Source: Poronia punctata
Taxonomy: Eukaryota; Ascomycota; Sordariomycetes; Xylariales; Xylariaceae
Reading direction: 5' to 3'
DNA length: 64,000 nucleotides
Assembly (NCBI GenBank): GCA_022579005.1
Contig: MU401464.1
Span: 189,337-253,336 of the forward strand
A model generated the notes under the pieces. That model did no database searches. It saw only the letters and a list, made by a program, of their open reading frames with translations, and was not told the origin of the DNA. Shown piece by piece: positions 25,001 through 37,056 of this stretch; the first letter of the stretch is position 1, and every line of letters starts with the position of its first letter. The position numbers and the translations under genes were made by a program.

Positions 25001-26933
25001 ACCACCAAATAATCGATCTCCATCCTCAGCATGCCGATGTGAACAGGCTAGTACGTGTCGTCGGATCCAAATTGGCTGATTGCCTGGTCGGCAAGACGGA
25101 TGGAATACAGACGGTGTTCGGCAACAAGGAGGCCAAGAAGACACTGCAGGATATATACGAGTTCTGGCCCCTGTTTAGGACACCCACTCTCGTACTCGGA
25201 GACTTCTTGACCAGAGCTTTGACCAATGCGACAGGGGGTGGAAAGTTCAGGATTCTAGAGTGCGGGGCTGGAACTGGGGGCACAACTCGGTATGTGATAA
25301 AACTACTGAAGAGCCATGGCATCGAGTTCGAGTACGTCTTCACAGATATCTCGGCATCGCTCGTTGCCGCCGGGAAACAGCAATTCAAGGGCGTCGACGG
25401 CATGACATTCGAAGTACTCGATGTCGAGCAGAAACCCAAGCCCGAATTGGAGGGCGCCTTTCACTGCATTATCGCCTCCAACACGGTACATGCCACTCGA
25501 GACCTCGCGGTAACGCTACGCAACTTGCGGGCCATGCTCCGTGAGGATGGCGCATTGACGCTGGTCGAGATTACAAGGCAGGTCTACTGGCTTGATATAG
25601 TCTTCGGCCAGTTTGAGGGGTGGTGGCTATTTGATGATGGCCGAACCCACGCACTGATGGACGAGGAGAACTGGGAGAAAAGGATGCGAGCAGCCGGGTT
25701 CAACGAGGTGCTGTGGTCAGATGGCATGACCCCCGAGTCCAAGACTGTCCGTACTATTGCCGCATTTCCCGCCAAAAGTCAGCCCGAGAAGAAGCCAGCA
25801 AGCCCCGTTAAAGTCGCACTCGAGACAGTCGTCTATAAGCGGATAGGAGATTTGGATATTCACGCCGACGTATACTATCCTACCAACGGTGAATCACCAG
25901 AAGGAGGAAGGCCAGTTGGTAAGTCCCAGACATTCTGGATCCCCTCTCGCCAAGACGTCCGACGTGTAAATAACAACCAGATACCGACTGTGGCTAACCT
26001 CTTTTAAAATCAGCCTTGATGATCCACGGCGGTAGTCATATCATGTTTACCAGGAAAGACGTGCGCCCTCCTCAAACACGCCTTCTAGTCGAAAGAGGCT
26101 TCCTCCCCGTTGCTCTTGATCATCGACTATGTCCCGAAGTCTCGCTTTCCGAGGGCCCCATGGTTGACGTGTGTGACGCCCTCGAATGGGCCCGTAATAC
26201 TCTGCCTTATCTGAAGCTGAAGAAGACCGGGGTGAAGATTGACGGGGAGAGAGTAGTGGTGGTCGGGTGGTCATCCGGTGGGCAGCTAGCCATGTCAACG
26301 GCATGGACAGCACCCCAGCGCGGGTTGCGACCACCCGAGGCTATTCTCGCCTTCTACTGTCCCACTAATTACGAAGACTCGTGGTGGAGGAACCCAATTC
26401 AGCCGATCGGAGCCGAAGACACAGGGTTGAAGTACGACGTGCTGGAGGCTGTCCAGGACAAGCCCGTGACAAACTACGGACTTGTTGGCGCCTGGGAGCC
26501 ACTTTCGGACCCCCGCATCCTGACAGACGCGCGCTGTCGTATCGTTCTTCACATCAACTGGAAATCACAGACACTGCCCATCATCACCGGCGGGCTCCCC
26601 AGCAGGAAGAAGGCCAACGAGATGGGCGGCGGCAAAGATTGGAACAACCTTCCCCAGCCGTCGCTCGAGGCCATCAGAACTGTTAGCCCCATGGCACAAA
26701 TCCGCGCCGGCAACTATAACACGCCTACGTTCCTAATCCATGGGACAGCAGACGATCTCATTCCGTGGCAGCAGAGTCAGGGCACATACGAAGCCATGGT
26801 CGAGCAAGGCATCCCGGTCGAGCTGGCCCTTGTTGAGAACGCGCCTCATATCACAGATCTGAGCAGCGATCCCAATTCGAAAGGGTGGCAGGCTGCGCTT
26901 CAAGGGTACGACTTTATTTGTCGTTACGTATGA
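19050..26933 (+). CDS. Non-reducing polyketide synthase, SAT-KS-AT-PT-ACP-CMeT-TE
   Basis: Four exons: 19050-19685, 19757-20511, 20688-25918 and 26014-26933 (2513 aa). Introns are 71, 176 and 95 nt. Visible sites: SAT with GFCSG (C136) and a downstream His (H257); KS from about 383 with DTACSSS (C545), EAHGTGTG and KGNIGHTEG; AT with GHSFG (S991); PT with the dehydratase-type pair GHVM (H1317) and MTDSF (D1506); ACP with GIDSL (S1677); CMeT with ECGAGTGGTT (about 1988-1997); and a C-terminal alpha/beta hydrolase with GWSSG (S2294) and NAPH (H2486). There is no ketoreductase or enoyl reductase. This order, with the esterase-like TE after CMeT, matches methyl- and dimethyl-orsellinate synthases such as MpaC and AusA. 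All catalytic residues look intact. The exact product, 3- or 5-methylorsellinate, the dimethyl form or a longer chain, cannot be read from sequence. Confidence 0.95.
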
Positions 26934-27747
26934 TTATGATGGAAGGAGGCAAAGAGGAATACTTTGTGAATGATTCAATATAGGTCATGTTTCTACATCA
27001 ATGTAGGAAATAGTAATGAATAACGTCTTAACCTACCTCTCGTAGAACAGTCGTTCTTGTGATTTTAGAGAGTCGCGCTGGCCTTGGGACACGTGCCTAC
27101 CTCTTGTACTCGAATCTACGTGTAGAAAGCCAAAAGGTAGGTACGTGTACGGTGTGCGTGTACGAGTAAGTAGGCATCTACCTCTTTGTAGTTAGTCAGT
27201 GTTGCATTTACACTACCAAAAAGGCGCCAAAAAGGCTCGAAAGCGCCTTTGTCTAGTCCCAATCTGGTATTTTCAACGTGAAATACCCGTGTTCTGCCCT
27301 TGCCAGAAGCTCCCCTTGCTTTAGCCATTATTAAGTACTTGGCAAGAAGTATGAAAGACTATTGGCCGGTCCTCTGCCCCTCGTTGTACGAGTAGGTACC
27401 CCACGATTTCCTAGGTTAGGCCTTCGTAGAATCCCTAGAAGCTTCTCTCTGTCTCACATCACGGCTTTACCTAGACTAGGGCCAGCCTCATTATTGATCC
27501 AGGCTCTATAATCTCCAATCAAACAATTTCTCGACTTATTATCTAAACATCGGAACAGTTTCCAACGCGAAACCTTCAGGTAAGTTGTCTAACTCAGCCC
27601 ACCCTCAACAAAACAAACAAACAACTGGTCAATTAACCCGTCAAAACTTCTAACCTTACCTACATAGTCTAACCCCTCCAATTCTTCCTCAATCTTCCCA
27701 TCCACCCCACGTCAACCGCCCGGCAATACCAAATCACAACCATAAAA
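26934..27747. other. Intergenic region between PKS and cyclophilin-40
   Basis: It holds the PKS 3' end and the cyclophilin promoter. A candidate 5'-UTR intron lies at its right end. ACGAGTA words occur at 27162 and 27388. The biosynthetic locus appears to end here, because the next gene is housekeeping. Confidence 0.5.
27580..27667 (+). other. Possible 5'-UTR intron of the cyclophilin-40 gene
   Basis: The donor GTAAGT at 27580, a branch-like TTCTAAC near 27648-27654 and the acceptor TACATAG ending at 27667 would give an 88-nt leader intron about 80 nt before the start codon. Sequence pattern only. Confidence 0.4.
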
Positions 27748-28932
27748 ATGGCCGAGGAACCCAAGAAGCGCAGCCGCGTCTACTTCGACATCACAATCGG
27801 CAAGAAGCGCGCCGGACGCATCACCTTCGAGCTATACGATGACATAGTCCCCAAGACGGCCGAGAACTTCCGCTGTCTATGTACCGGCGAGAAAGGACTG
27901 GGCAAGAGCGGAAAGCCCCTCCACTACAAGGGAAGCATCTTCCACCGTGTGATCAAGCAATTCATGATCCAGGGCGGTGACTTCACCGAGGGAAATGGTA
28001 CCGGCGGCGAGAGCATCTACGGCGCCAAATTTGAAGACGAGAACTTTGAGCTCAAGCACGAGAAGCCTTTCCTGCTCAGCATGGCTAACGCAGGTCCTGG
28101 TGAGTTGAATACTTTTTATATATCTTGCTGTCTCCATCTCTCTCGGCACATTTACTAATACCGGAGGCTTACAGGTACCAACGGCTCCCAATTCTTCGTC
28201 ACAACCGTGCCAACCCCCCATTTGGACGGCAAACACGTAGTCTTTGGCGAGGTGAAGACCGGCAAGTCCGTCGTCCGGCAGATAGAGAACCTGACGACCC
28301 AAGCCGACAAACCCACGCAAGACGCGACCATCACAGACTGCGGTGTGCTGACGGAGCCGGCCACGGAAGAAGCCAAGACGGCTGACCCGCTCGGCGACGC
28401 ATATGAAGACTTCCCAGAGGACGACGAGGCACACCAGCCCATCGACGCCGCCCGCGTCTTGCAGGTAGCGTCGGACTGCAAGGAGTTCGGCAACAAGGCC
28501 TTCAAGTCAGGCGACATCCTGACGGGGCTGGAGAAGTACCAGAAGGGTCTGCGCTACCTTAATGAGGAGCCCGACCTGGACTCCGCCTCGGACGAGACAA
28601 AGGCCAAGCTCTCGGCCCTGCGCTTCACCCTCAATTGCAACTCGGCCCTGCTGAACATCAAGCTCGAGGCCTGGGAGGACGCCGAGCGTAGTGCCGCCTC
28701 GGCCCTCGCCGTCTCGGGCGTTTCCGACGCCGAGCGAGCCAAAGCTCTCTACCGCCGCGGTGTCGCTCTCATCAAGCTGAAGGATGAGGATGAGGCCATC
28801 AAGGCTCTCGAGGAGGCCCGGAAGCTTGTCCCCGGTGATGCCGCTGTTATCAAGGAACTAGACAACGTCAAGAAGCAGGCCGCTGCTCGTCTGGCCAAGG
28901 AGAAGGCCGCTTACAAGAAGTTCTTCTCTTAA
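27748..28932 (+). CDS. CPR6: Cyclophilin-40, peptidyl-prolyl isomerase with TPR domain
   Basis: Two exons, 27748-28099 and 28175-28932, with a 75-nt intron (369 aa). The cyclophilin domain spans about residues 5-175, with [15 protein letters not shown] containing the catalytic Arg, then [14 protein letters not shown]. The C-terminal half (about 215-365) is a three-motif TPR domain, with [14 protein letters not shown] and [13 protein letters not shown] typical of Hsp90-binding Cyp40. Length equals the family's usual 370 aa. It is a cytosolic Hsp90 co-chaperone that isomerises proline bonds. The residue usually Trp in the cyclosporin pocket is His here ([10 protein letters not shown]), as is common in Cyp40 proteins. 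It ends Lys-Lys-Phe-Phe-Ser. Confidence 0.95.
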
Positions 28933-30043
28933 GTATAACATAAACTAAGTCGGGCGTCTTTTTTCAAGCAAGGGCAATCCTTACCTGGCGGGGCTGAACC
29001 CATGGTTAATGCATGACTGTATGAATGTCAGGGGAAAAGACAAGGCGTTTCGTTTGGGACTCGGGACATGTTTGTTTTTCACCCACAGCAGGTTGGCCAG
29101 CGGCATGGACTTTGGTAGACGAGGGTTGAGCTCATATATCTATTTGTGGTGCTTACTGCCCTTCTCCTTAATTATAAGGCAACCATATAGATTAATTCCC
29201 CCGATCCAAAAGAGTAGCCGGAATACAAAGTGAGATTACGACATTTCACAAAGGTGTTTAACAATCACAATATATCTCTTTCGCAGTGGTTGATTTACTA
29301 GAATGATTATATTCTTTCTTTCTCTCGGCTATTTTGCATTGGGCGCGTTGCATATTTGGGGTGACCTTTGTATCCATCCCATCGGATTTGAATACTACCC
29401 AGGCCTCTGCCTCTCCTGACTCGCTTCCTGTGCGTAGAACCTTACTCCGTCCCCGGGTATCTCTAAGCCATTCCACCTCTATTTTCAGAACCGTCCGGAA
29501 CTCTACACGGAAAAGGGTTTGCGGCTCCTTCTTTTATCGTATTAGGGCCGAATTTCGTTTCGTCTAAATGCTTCCTCAGTCATGAAAGACCCCCAAGCCA
29601 GACGTCCATGTATATCTTTGGCATACCAAGTATCGCCAGCCAGCCAGCGGGGGACGAACGGAAAGTCCCCAGACTCGCACGGTATGTCCGGGTTTCCCAA
29701 ACGTTGCAATGCTGAGAATAAAAGAACAAGAGTCCCAACTCGCCCGGTTAGACTTCGTCTCCGGGCAAATTACCGAACCCCAATATAGAATCCCTTCTGC
29801 CTGCACCTTTTAGCAATCTTAGACTCTCTGCGGCTCCAAACACATGGCCAAGTGCCGTCTCTCAGTTGGAAACTTGACAGTTCGGGTGAAATGAGGTTTG
29901 TTGTTCCGACTTGACTTTAGGCGAATATACTATTCAAGTGATATCCAAGGGGCCTCTTCCGTTTGGGTTTCCCCCCTCAACTTTTGCAGCCGCGACAAGA
30001 CCCATGGTCTAATTTGCGAGAGCGGTGCCAATCCGAGACATAA
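28933..30043. other. 1.1 kb convergent intergenic region
   Basis: This lies between the 3' ends of the cyclophilin-40 and RasGAP genes. The ORFs here are under 80 codons and show no domain. I see nothing beyond probable 3' UTRs. Confidence 0.5.
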
Positions 30044-33000
30044 CTAGTGTCTCTGGTTGGTGTCGTTCTGCTGCCACGACTCGGGGAGATTACTCATGAT
30101 ACCTCTACTGCCCTTATCGCGAACCGTTGATGACAGATTGGGGCCTTCTTTGCTCTTCTTATTTCCGATGAGCCCACTTAAAAACCTCCGGGCTTCCTTG
30201 CCGCCTTTGGCCTTTGTCCGAACGGTTCCGCTGGATTTCGCTTCCAGTCCCTCGGATAGCTGACGTAAGGAGCTACTTTCTCGGATGAAATGACGCCGAC
30301 TCGCCCTATCCCCGTCATCAATTTCACTATCCGGTGAAACCGGGGGTCGATATGGATCATTCTCCGCCCACACGGCGCTACTTGCGTAACTTGGATTCCA
30401 AGATCCAATTAATGAAGCCTTCTCGAGGCTCTCGGTCAGATCGTCCGTCACGACAGACTCGTTTTCGGCGGCGGCGCGGCAGATGTCTACTTGGGCAAGA
30501 CAAGCGTCTGAGCGACGTTGTAAATCCACACAAAGTTTATGAAACTCCCTCAGCTCTCCTTCCAGCATCTGCGTTTCTGCCGCAGAATCGTGGTGCGTAT
30601 CAAGCCACATCTTCACCAGCGCCGCAAAGTTTCGCTGATGATCAATCAAATATGGAAGCGAGGGGAAGCCTTCTCGACTTTTGGGGGGGAGCCGGCCGAG
30701 AATCATGACCGGAGTCGAGTATGATGCCGGCACGGTAATAGCGTTCCGGTCTGTAGGTACGGAGCATAACTGATCGATGTAGTCTCTGAAAGATTGCCTG
30801 TTCTGACTCAAGAACCTATTCATAGGCTCCATCCAGCTCTCTTTTTTGCCAAACTGAGTCAAGTTGGCGAGGGCTTGAAGTCCTTTAGTAATGAGTGTCA
30901 ATGTCCGTTGCGCACGAGGGCGCGGATAGTCGCGTAGCAGCCCAAAAAGCTTGGGATTCAATATAGCCGGACAAATGAAGCGAAGAAAGAGGAATCCAGA
31001 GACGCTTGTATAGTTCACTGTACGGAGAAAGTCGCCATATCGGTCTTCCGCGACGGCCCGAACGTACTTTAGGATCGCCCGCAGTTCGACTGGCAACTTG
31101 TTCGTCGAGGCGGCAATACTATGCCACACTTCGGTTGTTAGACGTATCAACACATCCCAGTGTTGTGCAAGGTCTTCTGGCCTTTCAACCTTGCTCGGGT
31201 CGACCTCACAATCGGGGTTGATTTCGTTGATCTCGGAGAGCTTGTCCCCCAACACGTCTTCCAAGTATTCCTTGCCCAGACGTCGCATGTGGAACTCCAG
31301 AGCTTGCGTAAGTAAAGTATTTCCCCGGAACAGGAGGTTAGCTTCCCCAGTCAAGCTCTTACTCATATCCCGCACCAGTTGTTCCCTGTCACTGGCAGAA
31401 GTCGATGACTCGTTCGATTTCATGCGGCGGCTGAATCGAAGTCTTTTTAAACTGTTCTGGCTTCCCACCCCGTCGATTTCATCTTCCACTAGCGTCATAA
31501 GCCACTCACTAGCAGCACCAGAGACTTGAAATATGTTGAGGAAGATCTCGGATAGGCGTCGTATCATACCCGGAAGCGACTGGGTTATTTGGCCAGTCAG
31601 GCCAGTGCTGAAAGTATGCAAAATTGCCGACAAGGGTTGATAGTCTCGGGCCGTAAGGACTACCAACTCGCCGTACTCGACTCTGACAAGCATGGTTCCA
31701 ACGGATTCTTGTTTTTCGTCCAAGATTGGGTACCATTCTTCGTGTTCTTTGCCCTTGTCCAGCTTCTCCAGCGGTACCTCGACAACGCCACAGACAGCTT
31801 CCGAGATGTTTGCAGATTTAGGAAGGCCCAGTGAACCCTGCATGTTTGGCACCAATGTCCCCAGGTCCCCATCGAGTCGCTTCAGGACGACCGAGAGACA
31901 TGGAAGGGCAGCAGGCAGGTCGGTGAACTGTGTGGAGTCTCGCCAAAACGGGTTCTTCGTGTCTTGTTGAACTGCCGTTCGAGCCCTGACTTCGCCGTCG
32001 AGTAAGATCTCGGCTAGGTAATTCCCAGCCAATGGGTCACGGTCTCTATAGGAATACTGTCGCTCAGAGGGTGCTGTCATTTTCTGCACCTTGGCTTCCG
32101 TCGCCCTGATCTGAATCGATTTCTCGATTCGAAATAACTGTCCGTCAAGGCCAGCATCCAGGTCCTGTACTTCAGTTATATGGCCTGTGGATGCTTCGAT
32201 GGCATATAGATCAGGGACGGCAAATGCTCTTAAAAGGACGAGCCAGACTTCAAACAGGACCCTCGAGTCAAGAGCAAGGTACACCGGGCGGAAAATCGAG
32301 AGTTGTTTCGAATTGGGCGAGTAGACCGGGAAAATGCCAATACAGAAGTCCTCGTCAAGGACGGATCTATCCAGTCTCTGTACGGCTAGGCGGGATAGCT
32401 GACTGAGGTCAATAACAGACAGTACCGTCACATCATTCTCCGTCATCAGCTTGAACTCCCCGTTATCTTGCAGGATACACGATACTCTCCTCCAGCATGT
32501 CATGCCTGACCGGAGGTCTCGCGTGGAGGGGCGTTTGACAATGGCCCGTGGGGATGTTGCGGCACCCTTGTCCCACAGCAACACATTTCCGACTTTGATG
32601 ATTGCGGGATCTTTGTAAGTTGGTGTGACGGTAGAAGACCCTCTCTTCCTCGTCTCCACGGGTCGGCCGAACCCGGGAGATGTAGGACCCGTCCCACTGG
32701 TAAGCCGGACTCCTGGGGGGCGAACTTGCTGCCAACAGAGAAGACTAGCAAGCCAAAGGTCCAGTTCGTCGGAGATCAGAGGTCGGAACAGAATCTCTAC
32801 GCCTACCCTGGCACTAGAAAGCTCCAGACAACTGAGCCCGTCGCCCGGTGTTTTGCACGGCAAGACCCTACAGCCGCGTAGGTCGCTTATGATGGTAATG
32901 TGAAAAGATCCAGTGTGGGCCGAATCGAACATCAGACTACCTTTGTCTTCATCAATGTAGAAGATCCCCTCGTACCATGGGGCGTTAGGGTCACTTTGGT

Positions 33001-33844
33001 ACTCGACCTCTCCTCTCATACGGCCGCACAGCCTCCTCATCAGTGACAGCATCCTGTTTGCATCGTCCGTCGGTATGGGAAGGAGGAGCGAATCCACCGA
33101 GGGCGGTGGTGATATCAAGGGGGAGGTGGGCCGAGGGACTCGTTTAGCTCCGTGCCTGTTGCTGGGCTTCTTATCCTTGCTAGTACTAACTGGGGCCCTC
33201 TCATCAGTTTGCCTCGTGTATATCTTACTTCCATACGCCGTGGCATCCAAAACGGCAGACGGATGACGTAGTTCACTGTCCATGAGCGGCTGCGAAGTAG
33301 AGGAAGAGAACGAGCCGGATCCCACCCTGTGGCGAGCCTCGGCCGAGCCCGGCGTCGAAGCTTGTCGCAGCGCCAACGTCTCGTCCATTGTGCGTGTGCG
33401 TGGCCTGGAAACTCCACGCTGAAGAGGAGGACTCGCCGAGCGATTGTCGAGGGGTTCGGAAAAGACCTCGTCGTGGAAGACAACACCTTGTCTTCTTCTT
33501 TCTCCTCCTGCGGTCGAGCTTGGTGATGCCTGTTGAGGAGTGCCGCCGAAGCCGCGGGAGGAAACGGAGGGCACACTAGTGTCTCTCGTTTTATTCCCAT
33601 GGTCTGTCTGCTCAGGTGTGACAGTGCGTATTGTCTTCTGGATACGGGATCCAGATCCAGACCCAGGCTCCAAGTTTCCGTGGGTATTAACAGTTATCCT
33701 CTCGGGCTTCCTATCGGTATTCCGCGGTAAAACATCTCCGGTCGTACTGGGCGCCCACTCATTTGGACTGTCATCGCGGTTGGTATGGACCGTTTCCTCC
33801 ATTTCCAGCGGTATAAGGCCATGCAATCCTTGGTTCGGCGACAT
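30044..33844 (-). CDS. BUD2: RasGAP of the BUD2 type (GTPase-activating protein)
   Basis: A single open frame of 1266 codons with no obvious intron. Residues 1-250 are Ser/Pro/Thr-rich and probably disordered. PH-like segments occupy roughly 265-375 and 430-550. A C2-like domain lies at about 600-725 (YLAEILLDGE, KNPFWRD). The RasGAP domain at about 760-1010 has LLFRGNTL with the probable arginine finger R840, and FLFLRFICPAILNP at 951-964. C2 plus RasGAP with a long N-terminal tail is the layout of yeast Bud2, which stimulates GTP hydrolysis on the Rap-like GTPase Bud1/Rsr1 at the cell cortex to steer polarity. A Ras-directed GAP is the alternative, but the order and length favour Bud2. Start chosen as the first ATG of the frame. 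Confidence 0.88.
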   Translation of the reverse strand: MSPNQGLHGLIPLEMEETVHTNRDDSPNEWAPSTTGDVLPRNTDRKPERITVNTHGNLEPGSGSGSRIQKTIRTVTPEQTDHGNKTRDTSVPSVSSRGFGGTPQQASPSSTAGGERRRQGVVFHDEVFSEPLDNRSASPPLQRGVSRPRTRTMDETLALRQASTPGSAEARHRVGSGSFSSSTSQPLMDSELRHPSAVLDATAYGSKIYTRQTDERAPVSTSKDKKPSNRHGAKRVPRPTSPLISPPPSVDSLLLPIPTDDANRMLSLMRRLCGRMRGEVEYQSDPNAPWYEGIFYIDEDKGSLMFDSAHTGSFHITIISDLRGCRVLPCKTPGDGLSCLELSSARVGVEILFRPLISDELDLWLASLLCWQQVRPPGVRLTSGTGPTSPGFGRPVETRKRGSSTVTPTYKDPAIIKVGNVLLWDKGAATSPRAIVKRPSTRDLRSGMTCWRRVSCILQDNGEFKLMTENDVTVLSVIDLSQLSRLAVQRLDRSVLDEDFCIGIFPVYSPNSKQLSIFRPVYLALDSRVLFEVWLVLLRAFAVPDLYAIEASTGHITEVQDLDAGLDGQLFRIEKSIQIRATEAKVQKMTAPSERQYSYRDRDPLAGNYLAEILLDGEVRARTAVQQDTKNPFWRDSTQFTDLPAALPCLSVVLKRLDGDLGTLVPNMQGSLGLPKSANISEAVCGVVEVPLEKLDKGKEHEEWYPILDEKQESVGTMLVRVEYGELVVLTARDYQPLSAILHTFSTGLTGQITQSLPGMIRRLSEIFLNIFQVSGAASEWLMTLVEDEIDGVGSQNSLKRLRFSRRMKSNESSTSASDREQLVRDMSKSLTGEANLLFRGNTLLTQALEFHMRRLGKEYLEDVLGDKLSEINEINPDCEVDPSKVERPEDLAQHWDVLIRLTTEVWHSIAASTNKLPVELRAILKYVRAVAEDRYGDFLRTVNYTSVSGFLFLRFICPAILNPKLFGLLRDYPRPRAQRTLTLITKGLQALANLTQFGKKESWMEPMNRFLSQNRQSFRDYIDQLCSVPTDRNAITVPASYSTPVMILGRLPPKSREGFPSLPYLIDHQRNFAALVKMWLDTHHDSAAETQMLEGELREFHKLCVDLQRRSDACLAQVDICRAAAENESVVTDDLTESLEKASLIGSWNPSYASSAVWAENDPYRPPVSPDSEIDDGDRASRRHFIRESSSLRQLSEGLEAKSSGTVRTKAKGGKEARRFLSGLIGNKKSKEGPNLSSTVRDKGSRGIMSNLPESWQQNDTNQRH

Positions 33845-36800
33845 GTGGACCGGTGAATATGGACATTGGGGAGGGGTCGGCTTGTTGCAGCTATTTAGAG
33901 CGGTTAGTATGCTATGCGTCGGTATTGCAATGCATGTGCAGTCGTAGGATATGTGGCAACGGTAGCGACAACGACAGCGACAGCGGAGGCTCCACCCGGT
34001 CTTTGTTCAGCCCGATGCCGCAAGCTAACCGAGCCCCAGAAGCAGGCTCCGTGTGCGACAAGGCTCAGGTATCTTAAAACCTGAAGTGCAGAGCGTAAAC
34101 TCCGAGCTTTCTTTTAGGCCTCGAGGCGACGCCTTCAAGACGAGGGGATTGCCGAATTTCAAAGCGGAGGAGAAAGGGCTGGGAAAGGTGCGGAGCGGAT
34201 AGTTGGGATTTGGGGCAGTCGGTACATTATACGGGGGGACGACAGTCTAGAAATGGTCTAGAATTCAGAGGCTCCCGGTGATGACAGCCAGGCACACGGC
34301 GTTTTCTGGGATATGTTATAAAAGGTCTATTATAACTCACCCACCCTACGGTGTACAACACGTGGAATACAACAAGCCAGGGGTAAATGCAGCAGGCTAG
34401 GCAGGCTACGAAGGCCTATTCGACGGTCAAGCGGCTCCAATCAGTTGACCTAGCTTTACTTGGGCGGTAGGCGGTGGGCAATGTGCGACTGGGCAACTGA
34501 GCATTGTCAGGCTGGTGCATTCGTTGGTCGATGGGGTGTCTGTGACCCGTACTGGATGAGGGGATCGTCCAAGGGAAGTGAGGGGCGGTGATGTTGTAAG
34601 CCCGAGTCGACTTGACGTTGCGTTCCCTGTGCAGGCGACAAAGAGAGGACCAGAATGTTGTGTGCGACACTGCGACACACATACAATATCTACCTTGGCT
34701 ATTCTTAACCAATTGAGGGGGTGTTGGTGTGTGTTGGGGTGTGCGTTGGGGTGTCTCCGTTGGGGGCCTTCGGTCTCCTGGGCTTTTCGTCCACGAGTAG
34801 GCTTTCCAAGGCTCGGTGATGCAGGGTCGAAGGGGAACTTGGGTAGAACCGTTGGTGACAGCGCGCTAGATACCTTATCTACTGCCGTACCTACCTACTT
34901 TGACAAACTTCCTATACAACTTGTTGAGTGCGGAGTAATAAGAGTTCAATACGCCCATAACCTTACCTACCCCAAGGTAAGCTTTTAGGAGGTATGAAAC
35001 GTATTACGCTAAACCAATCTAGGAAACTTTAACAGGAACTAGTAAGGACAGCGTAAGAGGAGCGGAGAACACTAGCAGGCTGCTTGGTTAGTCTACTATA
35101 GTGCACCTACTGCTAGAAGTAGTCCTACTTACGTGTTACTACCTACATGTATCTAAAGTAAGTATATATCAGCATGAATCATTTGCATTGAAACAATAGC
35201 CATCGAAAGACGTCCATGTGGTGTCTTGTTAGCGTTTTATTATTGACATGAGGACGGGTGGATGGTATTTACTATTGTTGTTTACAATATTTGCTTCTTA
35301 TGAGTTTTGAAGTATCTCGACAGAGATACCTATACATTCCGGCGCAATGGCTACTGAGTACATACGTGTAGAGATGGAGCAGGGGACTTCAGCCCTAGTC
35401 GCTTACCAGAATCCAGCAGCAGAGGTCTTTGCACGGGCACGGACAACCAGCAATTACAAAGGCCAAGACTATCTGGGGAATCTCAAGTCAAGTGACCAGG
35501 ATTCCAACCAAGCAGAGGGGCAGCTTTTAAGTGAATTTGTCCTAGCGCAGAGTATAGAGTCCGACCCAAGAGATATTACAAACACTCTACGAGTAAAGCC
35601 CATAACGGTGGGGTCCGAATGGGGTCAATTGACGATTTTTAACAGAGATACAGACAAAAGGTAAGAAGTACACATAGGTATATAGACTAGCTATTCGCTC
35701 GACCAATCCTCGAATGGGCAGACATAAGAACAATACCGAATATGAGTGTGATAAGGCAGGCACCAACATTATCGCCGTGTATGTCCGGCTGATTAATTTG
35801 CCCAAGTCTTAGAGTACCTAAGCAGCTAAGGTAGGTATTTGATTCAAACTTTGTAATACCCATACACTTTCATGAGGTTCAAGTACCTAACCTACAACAT
35901 GGAAGTAGTAGACTACCTACTTGCTTGTCACTCTATATCCTCTATCCGGTCCTTACACATATGCCACCATCGAAGCCATGGGCATCCAGATCCAGCATTG
36001 CTTAGGTAACTAGATGCCGTGTAATTAACAAATATCTACAAAGACTCGCACACGTAGACGGCCCGTCCCCCCCCGGGGGACGGCGTTTGCATTGCAAGAG
36101 AAGACCCATACGTGCGTACTCATTTACAGTGAGTTAGGTACATATTGCCAGTGCTCCAGTTATTTATCTCCGAGTCGTATGGGCACTTAAGGTACCGGGC
36201 AGGTTAAACACGTACCTACTTTACCTATTTGAAATAATGATAACAAGACTAGGTTTTAGGGGCAAGTTTATCAAACGGCAAAAGCATACCTCCTAAAGTC
36301 CTCCACTCTAGTAAGTATATGAATTGAGGAGTCGGCAAGTTGCCAAGAACTCAAAAGCAGTGGTGATATCCTTGCATGCATATGAGCTAAGCTTGAGCTT
36401 TAAGCTTCTTTCTTCGCCAGTCGCAAACGTTGCATAGGCAAAACCCGAGCCTGTGGTAATTTCCCAGAGGATCCGGATATTACACGTACGAGTACCTTAG
36501 GAAGATGGGGCGGCCGTAGCGCTACCTAAAGTAAATTGGCCCAGCCCAGGCCAAGGTTGTGGAAAGCTACCTATATCGTAATTCGAGCTGAAAAGCAAGT
36601 CTTTTGTAATGGTATATAAAACAAGCGAACTCAGGTACCAAGTCTAGATACCTACAAAGTACTACGATAGGATTGAGTAGGAACATCCTCTGCTAGTCTA
36701 CTACATAGGTCAGACTAGATAGAGTAAGTCCCTCTGGAGTCTAGGGGATTCCCTTTGCTGAGATTGGGGTAGTTAAGGTAGGTAAAAGGTAGGTATCACA

Positions 36801-37056
36801 AGGTGAAGGAAGGGCAACCCGACATATTGGTACCCTCAGGTGACTGACGGACGATGCGGTTCCTATCTTTAGGATAGTCGATTCTGGGAACAACAAGCCG
36901 ATACTACTATCATATCGCCATCTTTCCGTCGTTACACAAGGATTCTATCATTATCCGATCCGACGAGCCGGACACTCGCACAGGGGTGATCTCTTTCTGG
37001 TGATGATCGTCAGGTTGCTGACAAACATCAAAGCTGGTCAACCGTCACACAAACGT

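Noticed and set aside
12212..26933. Cluster regulator, transporter or resistance gene
   Set aside because: I looked for Zn2Cys6, MFS and ABC signatures on both strands inside and next to the locus and found none.
35347..35664. 105-codon ORF (+) beginning MATEYIRVEMEQ
   Set aside because: Composition is protein-like, but I see no family, no neighbouring exons and no promoter signal. It is too weak to list as a gene.
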